From Clostridium magnum DSM 2767 (GTDB lineage: Bacteria > Bacillota > Clostridia > Clostridiales > Clostridiaceae), in assembly GCF_001623875.1 (NCBI RefSeq), contig NZ_LWAE01000005.1:186001-250000 (forward strand): DNA of 64,000 bases, in the 5' to 3' direction. Below, piece after piece: positions 44,510 to 52,892 of this stretch. The notes below the pieces were generated by a model that did not search any database, had not been told where the DNA came from, and was given only the letters and a program-made list of their open reading frames with translations. Both the position numbers and the translations under genes were made by a program. Within the stretch, counting starts at the first letter, position 1. Every line of letters begins with the position of its first letter.

Positions 44510-45664
44510 ATGGAATACAGAATTTTAGGAAGAACAGGAATTAAAGTAAGTGCCATTGGTATTGGCGGTGAGGGATTTGAAAATAAAAGTTATGAAGATT
44601 GCGAAGCAATTATTGATTGTGCAATGAATGAAGGTATTAACTTTATTGATATATATAATTCGAATCCGGAAGTTAGAAGTAATGTTGGAAAAGCGTTAGG
44701 TAAATATCCTCGAAGCAGTTTTGTTATTGAAGGACACCTATGTACTACCTGGGATGGAGAACAATATCGACGTACCAGGAATATCAATGAAGTTGTCAGT
44801 GCATATGAAGACTTTTTAACAAGAATGCAGTTAGATTATGTTGATGTAGGGATGATTCACTATGTCGATGATGATAAAGACTTTGATAACATTTTTAATG
44901 GAGACATAATTAAATATGCAAAAGAGTTAAAAGAAAAAGGGGTTATTAAGTCCTTAGGAATATCAACCCATAACACAGATATCGCTTTTAGAGCAGTGGA
45001 AACAGGAATAATTGATGTGATTTTATTTAGTATCAATGCTGCTTATGATATGTTACCGGCCACTGAAGATGTATACGAACTGTTTGAAGAAAGTACTTTT
45101 AAAGACAGGACTTATGAAGGTATTGATCCAAATCGTGATAGGTTATATCAAACCTGTGAAAATGCAGGTGTTGCTTTAACGGTTATGAAAGGCTATGCTG
45201 CTGGAGTATTATTAAGTGACAAACAATCGCCCTTCGAAAAAGCACTGACTCCGGTACAATGTTTACATTACTGTTTAACCAGGCCGGCAGTTGCCTCCGT
45301 AATGGTTGGAGTATCTAATATGGATCAAATACTTGCAGCAACCGCCTATTCTACTGCAAGTAATAAAGAAAAAGATTATAGTGAAGTTCTTGCAAATGCT
45401 CCAAGAAGTTTATTTAACGGACATTGCATGTATTGTGGCCATTGTGCCCCATGTTCGAAAAAGATAGATATTGCATCAGTAAACAAATATTTGGATTTAG
45501 CATCAATTCAAGAAGATGTTCCTGAAACATTAAAAAATCATTATGATTTATTGGGACATAACGCAAGTGAATGTATAGAATGTGGGTCATGTATGAAAAA
45601 CTGTCCATTTGGTGTGGATGTTATTAATAAAATGAAACAGGCAGTTAAACTATTTGGTAATTAA
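44510..45664 (+). CDS. Aldo/keto reductase with two C-terminal 4Fe-4S motifs
   Basis: 384 residues. ATG 44510 follows GGTGG; an in-frame TTG at 44492 lies in the IS end. MEYRILGRTGIKVSAIGIGG is the AKR start. The usual catalytic Tyr segment (DTAYxY) is here FIDIYNSNPEVRSN. Cysteine motifs: CMYCGHCAPC and CIECGSCMKNCPFG. It differs clearly from the reductases at 6.4, 33 and 34.5 kb. MerR promoter 5 probably drove it before the IS inserted 2 kb of DNA into its leader. Confidence 0.9.
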   Translation: MEYRILGRTGIKVSAIGIGGEGFENKSYEDCEAIIDCAMNEGINFIDIYNSNPEVRSNVGKALGKYPRSSFVIEGHLCTTWDGEQYRRTRNINEVVSAYEDFLTRMQLDYVDVGMIHYVDDDKDFDNIFNGDIIKYAKELKEKGVIKSLGISTHNTDIAFRAVETGIIDVILFSINAAYDMLPATEDVYELFEESTFKDRTYEGIDPNRDRLYQTCENAGVALTVMKGYAAGVLLSDKQSPFEKALTPVQCLHYCLTRPAVASVMVGVSNMDQILAATAYSTASNKEKDYSEVLANAPRSLFNGHCMYCGHCAPCSKKIDIASVNKYLDLASIQEDVPETLKNHYDLLGHNASECIECGSCMKNCPFGVDVINKMKQAVKLFGN

Positions 45665-45677
45665 ACCACTACAAAAG

Positions 45678-45732
45678 AATCCCGCCTTTTCTTTTGGCAC
45701 CTTTTAGGTACTGGAGAAAAGGGGGATTTTTT
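45678..45732 (+). terminator. Terminator after the reductase
   Basis: AATCCCGCCTTTTCT pairs with AGAAAAGGGGGATT, followed by a run of T. Confidence 0.8.
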
Positions 45733-45796
45733 CACTAGTTGATTTGTAATAAGAATTGAAATAAATAAGTGTAAATAAATTTGAATTTATCCAAAT

Positions 45797-46678
45797 CTAC
45801 CTACTCTTATTTTTGTTCCGAAACTTTTTACCATCTTTTAAATATTGTATAAACAATTTGACTTGAGGTAATGAATAATAGGAGCTCCTATACAAAATAT
45901 AAGTACTGCGGGTAAAAGGCGTACCATCTGCAAAATATAGATCCTCCACATATCCGTCAAAGTCGTCTAAACAAACTTTTGGTAGAATAGCCCATCCTAA
46001 TCCGTGCTTAGCCATTTCTAAACAAGTACCAATATTATCAATAGAAAGCTTAGTATTATCAGTGGATAGGCCATTTTCAGTAAGCCAAGTTTGAATTTTT
46101 CCTTGTAAAATACTGTCGCTACGTCTTCCTATATATGAATAGGAGTTAAGAGGGCGTCTGGCGTATTCATTACTGCATACCAAACACATTGGCTCTGTAT
46201 CTAGTAGTATTGATTTATCATTCCAGTTAAATTCCCCACGTACAACAGCAATAGAGATTTCATCATTTTCAAGTCTGTGATATAAATTCCTACTTTGGTC
46301 AGTTATTATATTAACATCAACATTTGGAAATGCTTCTGTATAACTTTTTAAAACTTTAGGTAATTGATATTGTGAATAATTTAAGGAAATTCCAGCACTT
46401 AAAGTTCCTCCGATAAAATCATGATTAGAGTCTACTTGCTGGCGCATTTGCTTTAGTGTACTTGCTACATTTCTAATATAAGGTATGATACTTTCACCTA
46501 AGGGAGTGAATAAAACTCCTTTCTTAGAACGAAGAAGCAATTCAGTACCTAAGTCATGTTCTATTTTTTTAATTCTTTTTGTTAAGGCTGGTTGAGTGAT
46601 AAATAGTTTCTCAGCAGTTTTCGTAATATTTTTTAACTGATATAGAGTTAGAATCAATTCGTAATCTTTCTCATCCAT
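45797..46678 (-). CDS. LysR-type regulator of the PrpF/hydratase operon
   Basis: 293 residues. ATG 46678 lies 9 nt behind AGAGG; the ATG at 46687 abuts that site. N-terminal helix-turn-helix NITKTAEKLFITQPALTKRI, followed by the effector domain (GGTLSAGISLNYSQYQLPKV, VVRGEFNW). Divergent from the operon at 46796, 117 bp away, as E. coli ybhD is near ybhH. The AT-rich dyad around 46725-46750 (ATTATAGCATTATACATTAT) is a possible LysR site. Confidence 0.87.
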   Translation of the reverse strand: MDEKDYELILTLYQLKNITKTAEKLFITQPALTKRIKKIEHDLGTELLLRSKKGVLFTPLGESIIPYIRNVASTLKQMRQQVDSNHDFIGGTLSAGISLNYSQYQLPKVLKSYTEAFPNVDVNIITDQSRNLYHRLENDEISIAVVRGEFNWNDKSILLDTEPMCLVCSNEYARRPLNSYSYIGRRSDSILQGKIQTWLTENGLSTDNTKLSIDNIGTCLEMAKHGLGWAILPKVCLDDFDGYVEDLYFADGTPFTRSTYILYRSSYYSLPQVKLFIQYLKDGKKFRNKNKSR

Positions 46679-46795
46679 AGTTAGCATCCTCTATCCATTA
46701 CTTTTAGTTATGATTATTGATGAAATTATAGCATTATACATTATGATATTCAAGATATATACTAAAAACATACAAATGATTAAGGAGGACATATT

Positions 46796-47920
46796 ATGTA
46801 TATGAAAAAATATCCATGCGTATATATGCGTGGCGGAACAAGCAAAGGAATTTTTTTTCATGAAAAGGATTTACCGGAGGATAAAACTTTATGGGATGAA
46901 ATATTTTTAAAGGTAATGGGTACACCAGATGTAAAGCAAATTGATGGTATGGGAGGAACGGTATCATCAACTAGTAAAATTGCAGTAATATCTCCATCAA
47001 GTCGAGAAGATGCAGATGTTGATTATAACTTCTTCCAGGTGGATATTGTTATACCACGAGTAGATAATAGCTCAAACTGTGGCAACCTTTCTTCTGCAGT
47101 AGGACCTTTTGCAATTGATGAAGGATTGGTACAAGCCGTAGAGCCAATTACTGTAGTAAGGGTGTTAAATACTAATACAAATAAAATTATTGAAGAGCAT
47201 GTTAGAGTAAAAGATGGAAGAGCAATGGTTCATGGGGATGAAGAGATAAAGGGTGTTCCAGGAACTGGGTCCAGAATTGATATGTATTTTGAGAAACCAG
47301 CTGGATCAAAAACAGGAAAGCTATTCCCAACAGGCAATAAAAAGGATATTTTTGATGTTCCAAATTATGGCTCTATTGAAGTAACCTTTATAGATTGTGC
47401 AAATCCAGTTGTATGTTTTAGGGCAGAGGATATAGGAATCCAAGGTACAGAGCTTGTTGAACTAAATAATAATAAAGATGTTATGGAACATATTGAGCGC
47501 ATCAGGGGTATGGCAGCTGAAAGAGCTGGCTTTGTAGAGAATTGGGAAGATGCAAGAAAAACCTCTACATCCATTCCGAAGGTAGCTATTATATCAAAAC
47601 CACAGGATTATGTTGATATGGATGGAAATGAAGTAAAAGCTGAGGATATGGATATGTGCGTAAGGGCAATTTCAGTTGGAAAATTGCACAAGGCTTGCCC
47701 AATGACGGTTGCTGTTGCTATAGGTTCAGCATCTAAAATAGAAGGAACTATTATAAATGATATAGTTAAGCCTGATAAAGACCAAGATATTATTGCGTTT
47801 GGTCACGCAAGTGGTGTTACTAAAGTAGATGTGAAATTAGATGGAGAAGAAGTAATAAAGGGAGGCGTAACCAGAACCGCTAGAAGAATTATGGATGGTT
47901 ATGTATACGTAAGAGACTAA
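46796..47920 (+). CDS. PrpF-family isomerase (YbhH-like)
   Basis: 374 residues behind GGAGG. CVYMRGGTSKGIFFHEKDLP is the PrpF signature with the catalytic Lys/Ser region; DGMGGTVSSTSKIAVI, NSSNCGNLSSAVGPFAI and KLHKACPMTVAVAI are further family motifs. PrpF proteins isomerise double bonds of tricarboxylates or relatives (aconitate, 2-methylaconitate, methylitaconate, oxalomesaconate). Closest in layout to E. coli YbhH because a YbhJ-type hydratase follows 18 nt later. Confidence 0.88.
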   Translation: MYMKKYPCVYMRGGTSKGIFFHEKDLPEDKTLWDEIFLKVMGTPDVKQIDGMGGTVSSTSKIAVISPSSREDADVDYNFFQVDIVIPRVDNSSNCGNLSSAVGPFAIDEGLVQAVEPITVVRVLNTNTNKIIEEHVRVKDGRAMVHGDEEIKGVPGTGSRIDMYFEKPAGSKTGKLFPTGNKKDIFDVPNYGSIEVTFIDCANPVVCFRAEDIGIQGTELVELNNNKDVMEHIERIRGMAAERAGFVENWEDARKTSTSIPKVAIISKPQDYVDMDGNEVKAEDMDMCVRAISVGKLHKACPMTVAVAIGSASKIEGTIINDIVKPDKDQDIIAFGHASGVTKVDVKLDGEEVIKGGVTRTARRIMDGYVYVRD

Positions 47921-47938
47921 TGAAAAGGGGGATGAATT

Positions 47939-50203
47939 ATGATTAAACTACATGAAGGAAGAACATATGTTATTAATAACGAAAAAATTGCAAAGCTTGA
48001 CGAACAAGTACGTATAACTCCAGATGAAGCAGTAAAAAATACTATGACTTATGCCATTTTGGAAAAGCATAATACTTCAGGAAATATGAAAAACTTACAG
48101 TTAAAATTCGATTCAATGGGGGTGTATGATAACACATATGTAGGTATATTACAAACAGCTAGAGCAAGTGGATTAAAGGAGTTTGATATACCCTGCGTAT
48201 TCACTAACTGTCATAACTGTTTATGTGCTGTTGGAGGTACTATTAATGCGGATGTGCATAAGTATGCTTTATCAGCATGTCAAAAGTACGGTGGTATTTA
48301 TGTTCCACCACACCAAGCCGTTATTCATCAATATATGAGAGAAATGATAGTTAAATCAGGAGATATGTCAATTGTTTCTGATTCTCATACAAGATACGGA
48401 ACACAAGGTTCATTGTCAATTGGCGAAGGTGGCCCTGAATTAGTAAAGCAAATGATTGGTAAAGGATATGCTCTAGATTATCCAAAAGTAATTGCTGTAT
48501 TTTTTAAGGGACAACCTAAGTCTTATGTAGGTCCAATGGATGTTGCTCTAAATATAATTAAAGCAGTATTTAAAAATGGATTTGTTAAAAACAAAGTATT
48601 AGAATTTGTTGGACCTGGTGTAGAAGGTCTATCTATGGACTTTAGAAATGGTATTGATACTATGACTACAGAAAGCACATGTCTATCTTCCATCTGGACA
48701 ACAGATGAGAAAGTAGCAGAATACTTCACTATTCATGGCAGACCCGATGCATATAAGAAAATGAAACCTGGGAGTGTTGCTCTGTATGATGGAGTTATAG
48801 AAGTAGATTTAGATAAAGTTGTTCCATCAATTGCATTACCATTCCACCCAAGTAATGTTTATGCTATAGATGATGTAATTGCAAATCCTAAAGACATATT
48901 TGCAGAAGTCGAGAAGGAAGCAAGAAGAGTATTTGAAAATAACAACATTGAACTAAATCTAATGGACAAAATCAGTAAAGATGGAATTAAAGTTGATCAG
49001 GGTGTTGTTGCAGGATGTTGTGCTGGATCATTTGAAAATATCTATCTAATGAATAAAATTGCAGAAAAATCACAAAAGAGATTAGGTGATTTTGGACTTA
49101 ATGTTTACCCTGCTAGTCAGCCAATTATGTATGAATTAAATAAAGTAGGTGCTTTGAATAGCTTAATTGAAAAAGGAACTAGAATAAAAACTGCTTTCTG
49201 TGGTCCATGCTTTGGTGCTGGAGATACTCCAGGTAATAATGACTTCAGTATTAGACATACTACAAGAAATTTCCCTAATAGAGAAGGATCAAATCCAGCT
49301 ACAGGTCAAATTGCATCAGTTGCGCTTATGGACGCACGTTCTATTGCAGCAACAGCATTTAACGGCGGTATTTTAACATCAGCAAAAGATTATTCCTTTG
49401 ATGTAGAAGTCCCAAAATATGAGTTTAATGATAAAGTGTATAAAAATGTTGTATATAATGGATTTGGAAATCCAAAACCAGAGGTTGAAATGGTTTATGG
49501 TCCTGATATCAAGGATTGGCCAGAAATGGAAGCATTAACAGATAACTTATTGCTTAAGGTTGCCAGTGTAATTAGAGATGAAGTAACAACAACAGATGAA
49601 CTAATTCCATCAGGTGAAACTGCTTCTTATAGATCAAACCCATATAAGATTTCAGAATTTACATTAATCAGAAAAGATCCAAATTATGTTGGAAAGGCAA
49701 AAGCTACTCAAGTTTATGAAAAAGCAAGAATTGCAAATGATGTAGAAAAGGCTGCAGAGTATTATGAAGTATTAAAGACGCTTGGAAATGAAACTCCTGT
49801 AGAACAATTAATGAAAACAACAGGTATCGGTTCAATTCTTTATGCAAAACGTCCAGGGGATGGTTCTGCCCGTGAATATGCTGCAAGCTGCCAAAAGGTA
49901 TTAGGAGGACTCGCTAATATATGCATTGAATATGCTACAAAACGTTACAGAAGCAACTGCATTAACTGGGGTATGTTACCATTTACTTATGATGATGATA
50001 ATATTGATTTAATGGTAGATGATTATCTTTATTTGCCAAATATCAGAAGCTTAGTAGCTGAGGGTGCTACTGAAGTAGAAGGCATCATTATAAGAAATGG
50101 TGAAACAAGAAACATTGTTCTTAAATTAGAAAATGTATCAGAAGCAGAAAGAGAAGTTTTACTTGCTGGAAGCTTAATTAATTTCTATAAGGATGAATTC
50201 TAA
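47939..50203 (+). CDS. Aconitase-superfamily hydratase, YbhJ-like
   Basis: 754 residues, the same length as E. coli YbhJ (753). The 4Fe-4S ligands are in VAGCCAGSFENI and AFCGPCFGAGDTPG. Active-site sequences SDSHTRYGTQGSLSIGEGG and RNFPNREGSNPATGQIASVA are present, and the C-terminal swivel domain has RSNCINWGMLPF. It should hydrate or dehydrate a tricarboxylate. It lies between PrpF and MmgE/PrpD genes, which points to a tri- or dicarboxylate pathway not equal to the standard methylcitrate cycle, since no prpC or prpB is present. Confidence 0.88.
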   Translation: MIKLHEGRTYVINNEKIAKLDEQVRITPDEAVKNTMTYAILEKHNTSGNMKNLQLKFDSMGVYDNTYVGILQTARASGLKEFDIPCVFTNCHNCLCAVGGTINADVHKYALSACQKYGGIYVPPHQAVIHQYMREMIVKSGDMSIVSDSHTRYGTQGSLSIGEGGPELVKQMIGKGYALDYPKVIAVFFKGQPKSYVGPMDVALNIIKAVFKNGFVKNKVLEFVGPGVEGLSMDFRNGIDTMTTESTCLSSIWTTDEKVAEYFTIHGRPDAYKKMKPGSVALYDGVIEVDLDKVVPSIALPFHPSNVYAIDDVIANPKDIFAEVEKEARRVFENNNIELNLMDKISKDGIKVDQGVVAGCCAGSFENIYLMNKIAEKSQKRLGDFGLNVYPASQPIMYELNKVGALNSLIEKGTRIKTAFCGPCFGAGDTPGNNDFSIRHTTRNFPNREGSNPATGQIASVALMDARSIAATAFNGGILTSAKDYSFDVEVPKYEFNDKVYKNVVYNGFGNPKPEVEMVYGPDIKDWPEMEALTDNLLLKVASVIRDEVTTTDELIPSGETASYRSNPYKISEFTLIRKDPNYVGKAKATQVYEKARIANDVEKAAEYYEVLKTLGNETPVEQLMKTTGIGSILYAKRPGDGSAREYAASCQKVLGGLANICIEYATKRYRSNCINWGMLPFTYDDDNIDLMVDDYLYLPNIRSLVAEGATEVEGIIIRNGETRNIVLKLENVSEAEREVLLAGSLINFYKDEF

Positions 50204-50222
50204 TTAAAAAGGAAGTGAAACT

Positions 50223-51575
50223 ATGAGTGATTTGCGTAAATTAGCTAGATTTTTAAGCAATTTACAGTGGAAGGACCTCCCAGAAAGAGTTGTGGAGACA
50301 GCTAAGCTTTGCGTATTAGATTTAATAGGAGTGTCTATTGGTGCAAGGAAAGATGAACTAGTAAAAAATGTTGCTTCTTCTTATAAAAGCAGGACAAAAG
50401 CTGAAGATTGCAGTGTATGGGGAATGGGAGAGAAATTCCCCCTCTCTACAGCTGTCATGCTAAATGCTATGCTGGCACATACCTTAGAGTTAGATGACGT
50501 CCATACTGAATCAAAATGTCATATTGGGGCTAGCGTAATTCCTGCCGCCTGGTCTACTGCAGAATACTTAGGAAGAACAGGAAAAGAGTTTTTATTAGCA
50601 GTAGTTTGTGGTTATGAGACTGCAGCCAGGATAGGAATGGCATTAGATGCATCCAGTCACAGGAACAAAGGCTGGCATGCAACAGCTACCTGTGGCGTCT
50701 TTGGCGCTGCTGCAGCCTGTGCTAAATTGCTTAAACTAGATGAAGAGCAGACAATATCTGCTCTAGGAATGGCAGGAACTCAGGCAAGTGGGCTGTGGGC
50801 TTTTCTTGGAGATGGAGCAAATTGCAAGGTTCTGCACGTTGGTAGAGCTGCTTCAAATGGTTTAGAATCTGCATTTCTAGCAAAGGCAGGCATGACAGGT
50901 CCAGAGCATATTTTAGATGCGAAGGATGGAGGACTGCTTGCAGCTATGTCTGATGAATATGATGTGTCAAAGGTTTCACAAGGATTAGGTGAAAAATACA
51001 AGATTCTATCATTAGATAATAAACCATATCCCTGTTGCAGAAGCTCACATTGTGCCATTGATAGTGCTCTGAATATACTAAATAAGGATAATATTAGATA
51101 TGAGGAAATTGAAAGAATAGAAATAGGGACATATCTTGTGGGCTATAAACAATGTGCTGTTAGTGAAGGTTGTTTAAATCCGAAAATACCATTAGATGCT
51201 AAGTTCTCAACTCCTTATGCAGTAGCTGTTGCATTTTTATATGGAAAAGTTACTATGAAGGAATTTGAACAGGCTATAATTAATGACTCTAAGGTTCAAG
51301 ACTTACTTCATAGAGTGGAGGTTAAGGAGGATGAAAGATTTACTAAAGTCTATCCTAAACACTGGGGTTGTGAAATGACTGTTTATTGTAAAGATGGGAA
51401 GGTTGTAAAAGCTACTACTAAAGATCCTTCAGGAAGTGTTCATAATCCATTAACTACTGATAAGGTTAAGGAGAAAGCAAGTTCTATTATAGAAGAGCAT
51501 TACCCGGAGGAGAAGGAAAAAATACTTGAAAGTATTTTACAATTGGAAAGAGCCAATGAAATGCCAAAGTTTTAG
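50223..51575 (+). CDS. MmgE/PrpD family protein
   Basis: 450 residues behind AAGGAAGTG, 19 nt after the hydratase. LARFLSNLQWKDLPERVVET and LAHTLELDDVHTESKCHIGA (conserved D and H), GWHATATCGVFGAAAACAKL and KPYPCCRSSHCAIDSALNIL are family motifs. Members are 2-methylcitrate dehydratase, cis-aconitate decarboxylase and iminodisuccinate epimerase; the sequence alone does not tell which. A decarboxylase role on aconitate would fit its neighbours. Confidence 0.87.
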   Translation: MSDLRKLARFLSNLQWKDLPERVVETAKLCVLDLIGVSIGARKDELVKNVASSYKSRTKAEDCSVWGMGEKFPLSTAVMLNAMLAHTLELDDVHTESKCHIGASVIPAAWSTAEYLGRTGKEFLLAVVCGYETAARIGMALDASSHRNKGWHATATCGVFGAAAACAKLLKLDEEQTISALGMAGTQASGLWAFLGDGANCKVLHVGRAASNGLESAFLAKAGMTGPEHILDAKDGGLLAAMSDEYDVSKVSQGLGEKYKILSLDNKPYPCCRSSHCAIDSALNILNKDNIRYEEIERIEIGTYLVGYKQCAVSEGCLNPKIPLDAKFSTPYAVAVAFLYGKVTMKEFEQAIINDSKVQDLLHRVEVKEDERFTKVYPKHWGCEMTVYCKDGKVVKATTKDPSGSVHNPLTTDKVKEKASSIIEEHYPEEKEKILESILQLERANEMPKF

Positions 51576-51606
51576 AAGTAAATATAAAAAATAAGGAGTG
51601 GCATGA

Positions 51607-52764
51607 ATGAAAGATATATCATCTACTTTAAAGAATTTTTCAGAACTTATTGAAAGTGAGGTTAAACGTATTGAAAGAATGAAAGAAGCAGAGGAGTTCA
51701 CAAATTTCAAGGAATTAGAGAAAATCATAATTGGAATTGCACCTGGGGATGGTATTGGTCCAATTATTATAGAGCAGGCAAGACGAGTATTAAATCTACT
51801 TTTAGAAGAAGAAATAAAAGCAGGTAAAGTTGAGTTAAGAGAAATCGAAGGACTTACTATCGAAAATAGAGCTGCAAAGCTGCAGTCTGTTCCAGAAGAG
51901 GTGCTTGCTGAAATAAAGAAGTGTCATGTCCTATTAAAAGGACCAACTACAACTCCAAGAGCTACAGACCCATGGCCAAATCTTCCAAGTGCAAATGCAA
52001 CCTTAAGAAGAGAGTTAGATTTATTTGCTAATGTAAGACCAATGAGTATGCCAGAGAAAGGAATCGATTGGACTTTCTACAGAGAGAATATCGAGGGAGC
52101 ATATATCTGGGGAAGTAAGGGGATTCAAGTTGACGAAAATCTTGCTATAGATTTTGTTGTTGAAACAGCCATCGGCTCAGAGAGAATTGCAAGAGCTGCC
52201 TTCGAGTTTGCAAAGAACAATGGAAAGACTAATGTTACCGTTGTAACTAAAGCTAATATTGTAAAACTTACAGACGGTAATCTTATTAAGGCCTGCAAAA
52301 AGGTAGCTGAAGAGTATCCAGAAATAACTCTAGAAGAGAGATTTGTAGATGTAACAGCAGCAAAGCTTTCAGACATGGAATTTAGTAAGGATCTTCAAGT
52401 ATTTGTATTACCTAATCTTTATGGAGATATTATTACAGATATTGCAGCAGAGCTTCAAGGGGGGCTTGGAACTGCTGGAGCAGCTAATATCGGAGCTAAA
52501 TACGCTATATTCGAAGCTATACATGGTTCAGCACCTTTCCTTATAAATAATAATAGAGGAGAGTATGCTGATCCAAGCAGTGTTCTTAGAGGAACTGCAA
52601 TGCTTTTATCTCATATTGGATATCAAGCACAGTCTGAAAAACTCACAAGAACTCTAGATATTTGCGGAATAGAAGAAAGAAAAATTGTCATCACAAGTCA
52701 AAGAGAAAATGCATCAACTGCAGAGTATGGTGACTATGTTATTGAAACAATAAAGAAATTATAA
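51607..52764 (+). CDS. Isocitrate/isopropylmalate dehydrogenase family protein
   Basis: 385 residues. After a ~35-residue charged N-terminal extension (FSELIESEVKRIERMKEAEE) comes the beta-decarboxylating dehydrogenase fold: IGIAPGDGIGPIIIEQARRV, LPSANATLRRELDLFANVRP, FYRENIEGAYIWG, NLYGDIITDIAAELQGGLGT and EAIHGSAPF. It oxidises and decarboxylates a 2-hydroxy acid with a neighbouring carboxylate. The substrate-helix SANATLRRELDLF differs from both IDH and IPMDH, leaving the substrate open. Last gene of the operon. Confidence 0.88.
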   Translation: MKDISSTLKNFSELIESEVKRIERMKEAEEFTNFKELEKIIIGIAPGDGIGPIIIEQARRVLNLLLEEEIKAGKVELREIEGLTIENRAAKLQSVPEEVLAEIKKCHVLLKGPTTTPRATDPWPNLPSANATLRRELDLFANVRPMSMPEKGIDWTFYRENIEGAYIWGSKGIQVDENLAIDFVVETAIGSERIARAAFEFAKNNGKTNVTVVTKANIVKLTDGNLIKACKKVAEEYPEITLEERFVDVTAAKLSDMEFSKDLQVFVLPNLYGDIITDIAAELQGGLGTAGAANIGAKYAIFEAIHGSAPFLINNNRGEYADPSSVLRGTAMLLSHIGYQAQSEKLTRTLDICGIEERKIVITSQRENASTAEYGDYVIETIKKL

Positions 52765-52771
52765 ATAAAGC

Positions 52772-52823
52772 AACAGGAAAGCTAAGTGGAGGGCTAAGAG
52801 TGCTTAGTTTCCTGTTACTTTTA
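52772..52823 (+). terminator. Terminator of the PrpF/hydratase operon
   Basis: AACAGGAAAGCTAAG pairs with CTTAGTTTCCTGTT (one bulged G), followed by ACTTTTAT. Confidence 0.75.
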
Positions 52824-52892
52824 TATTATTTTAGGGTTTAAGGGCTTATTAATATGAGATCGACATACTTAGCATCTTTATTATAATAAAAC

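Noticed and set aside
46796..52764. Standard 2-methylcitrate (propionate) operon
   Set aside because: No methylcitrate synthase, methylisocitrate lyase or PrpR is present, and the IDH-family gene is not part of that cycle.
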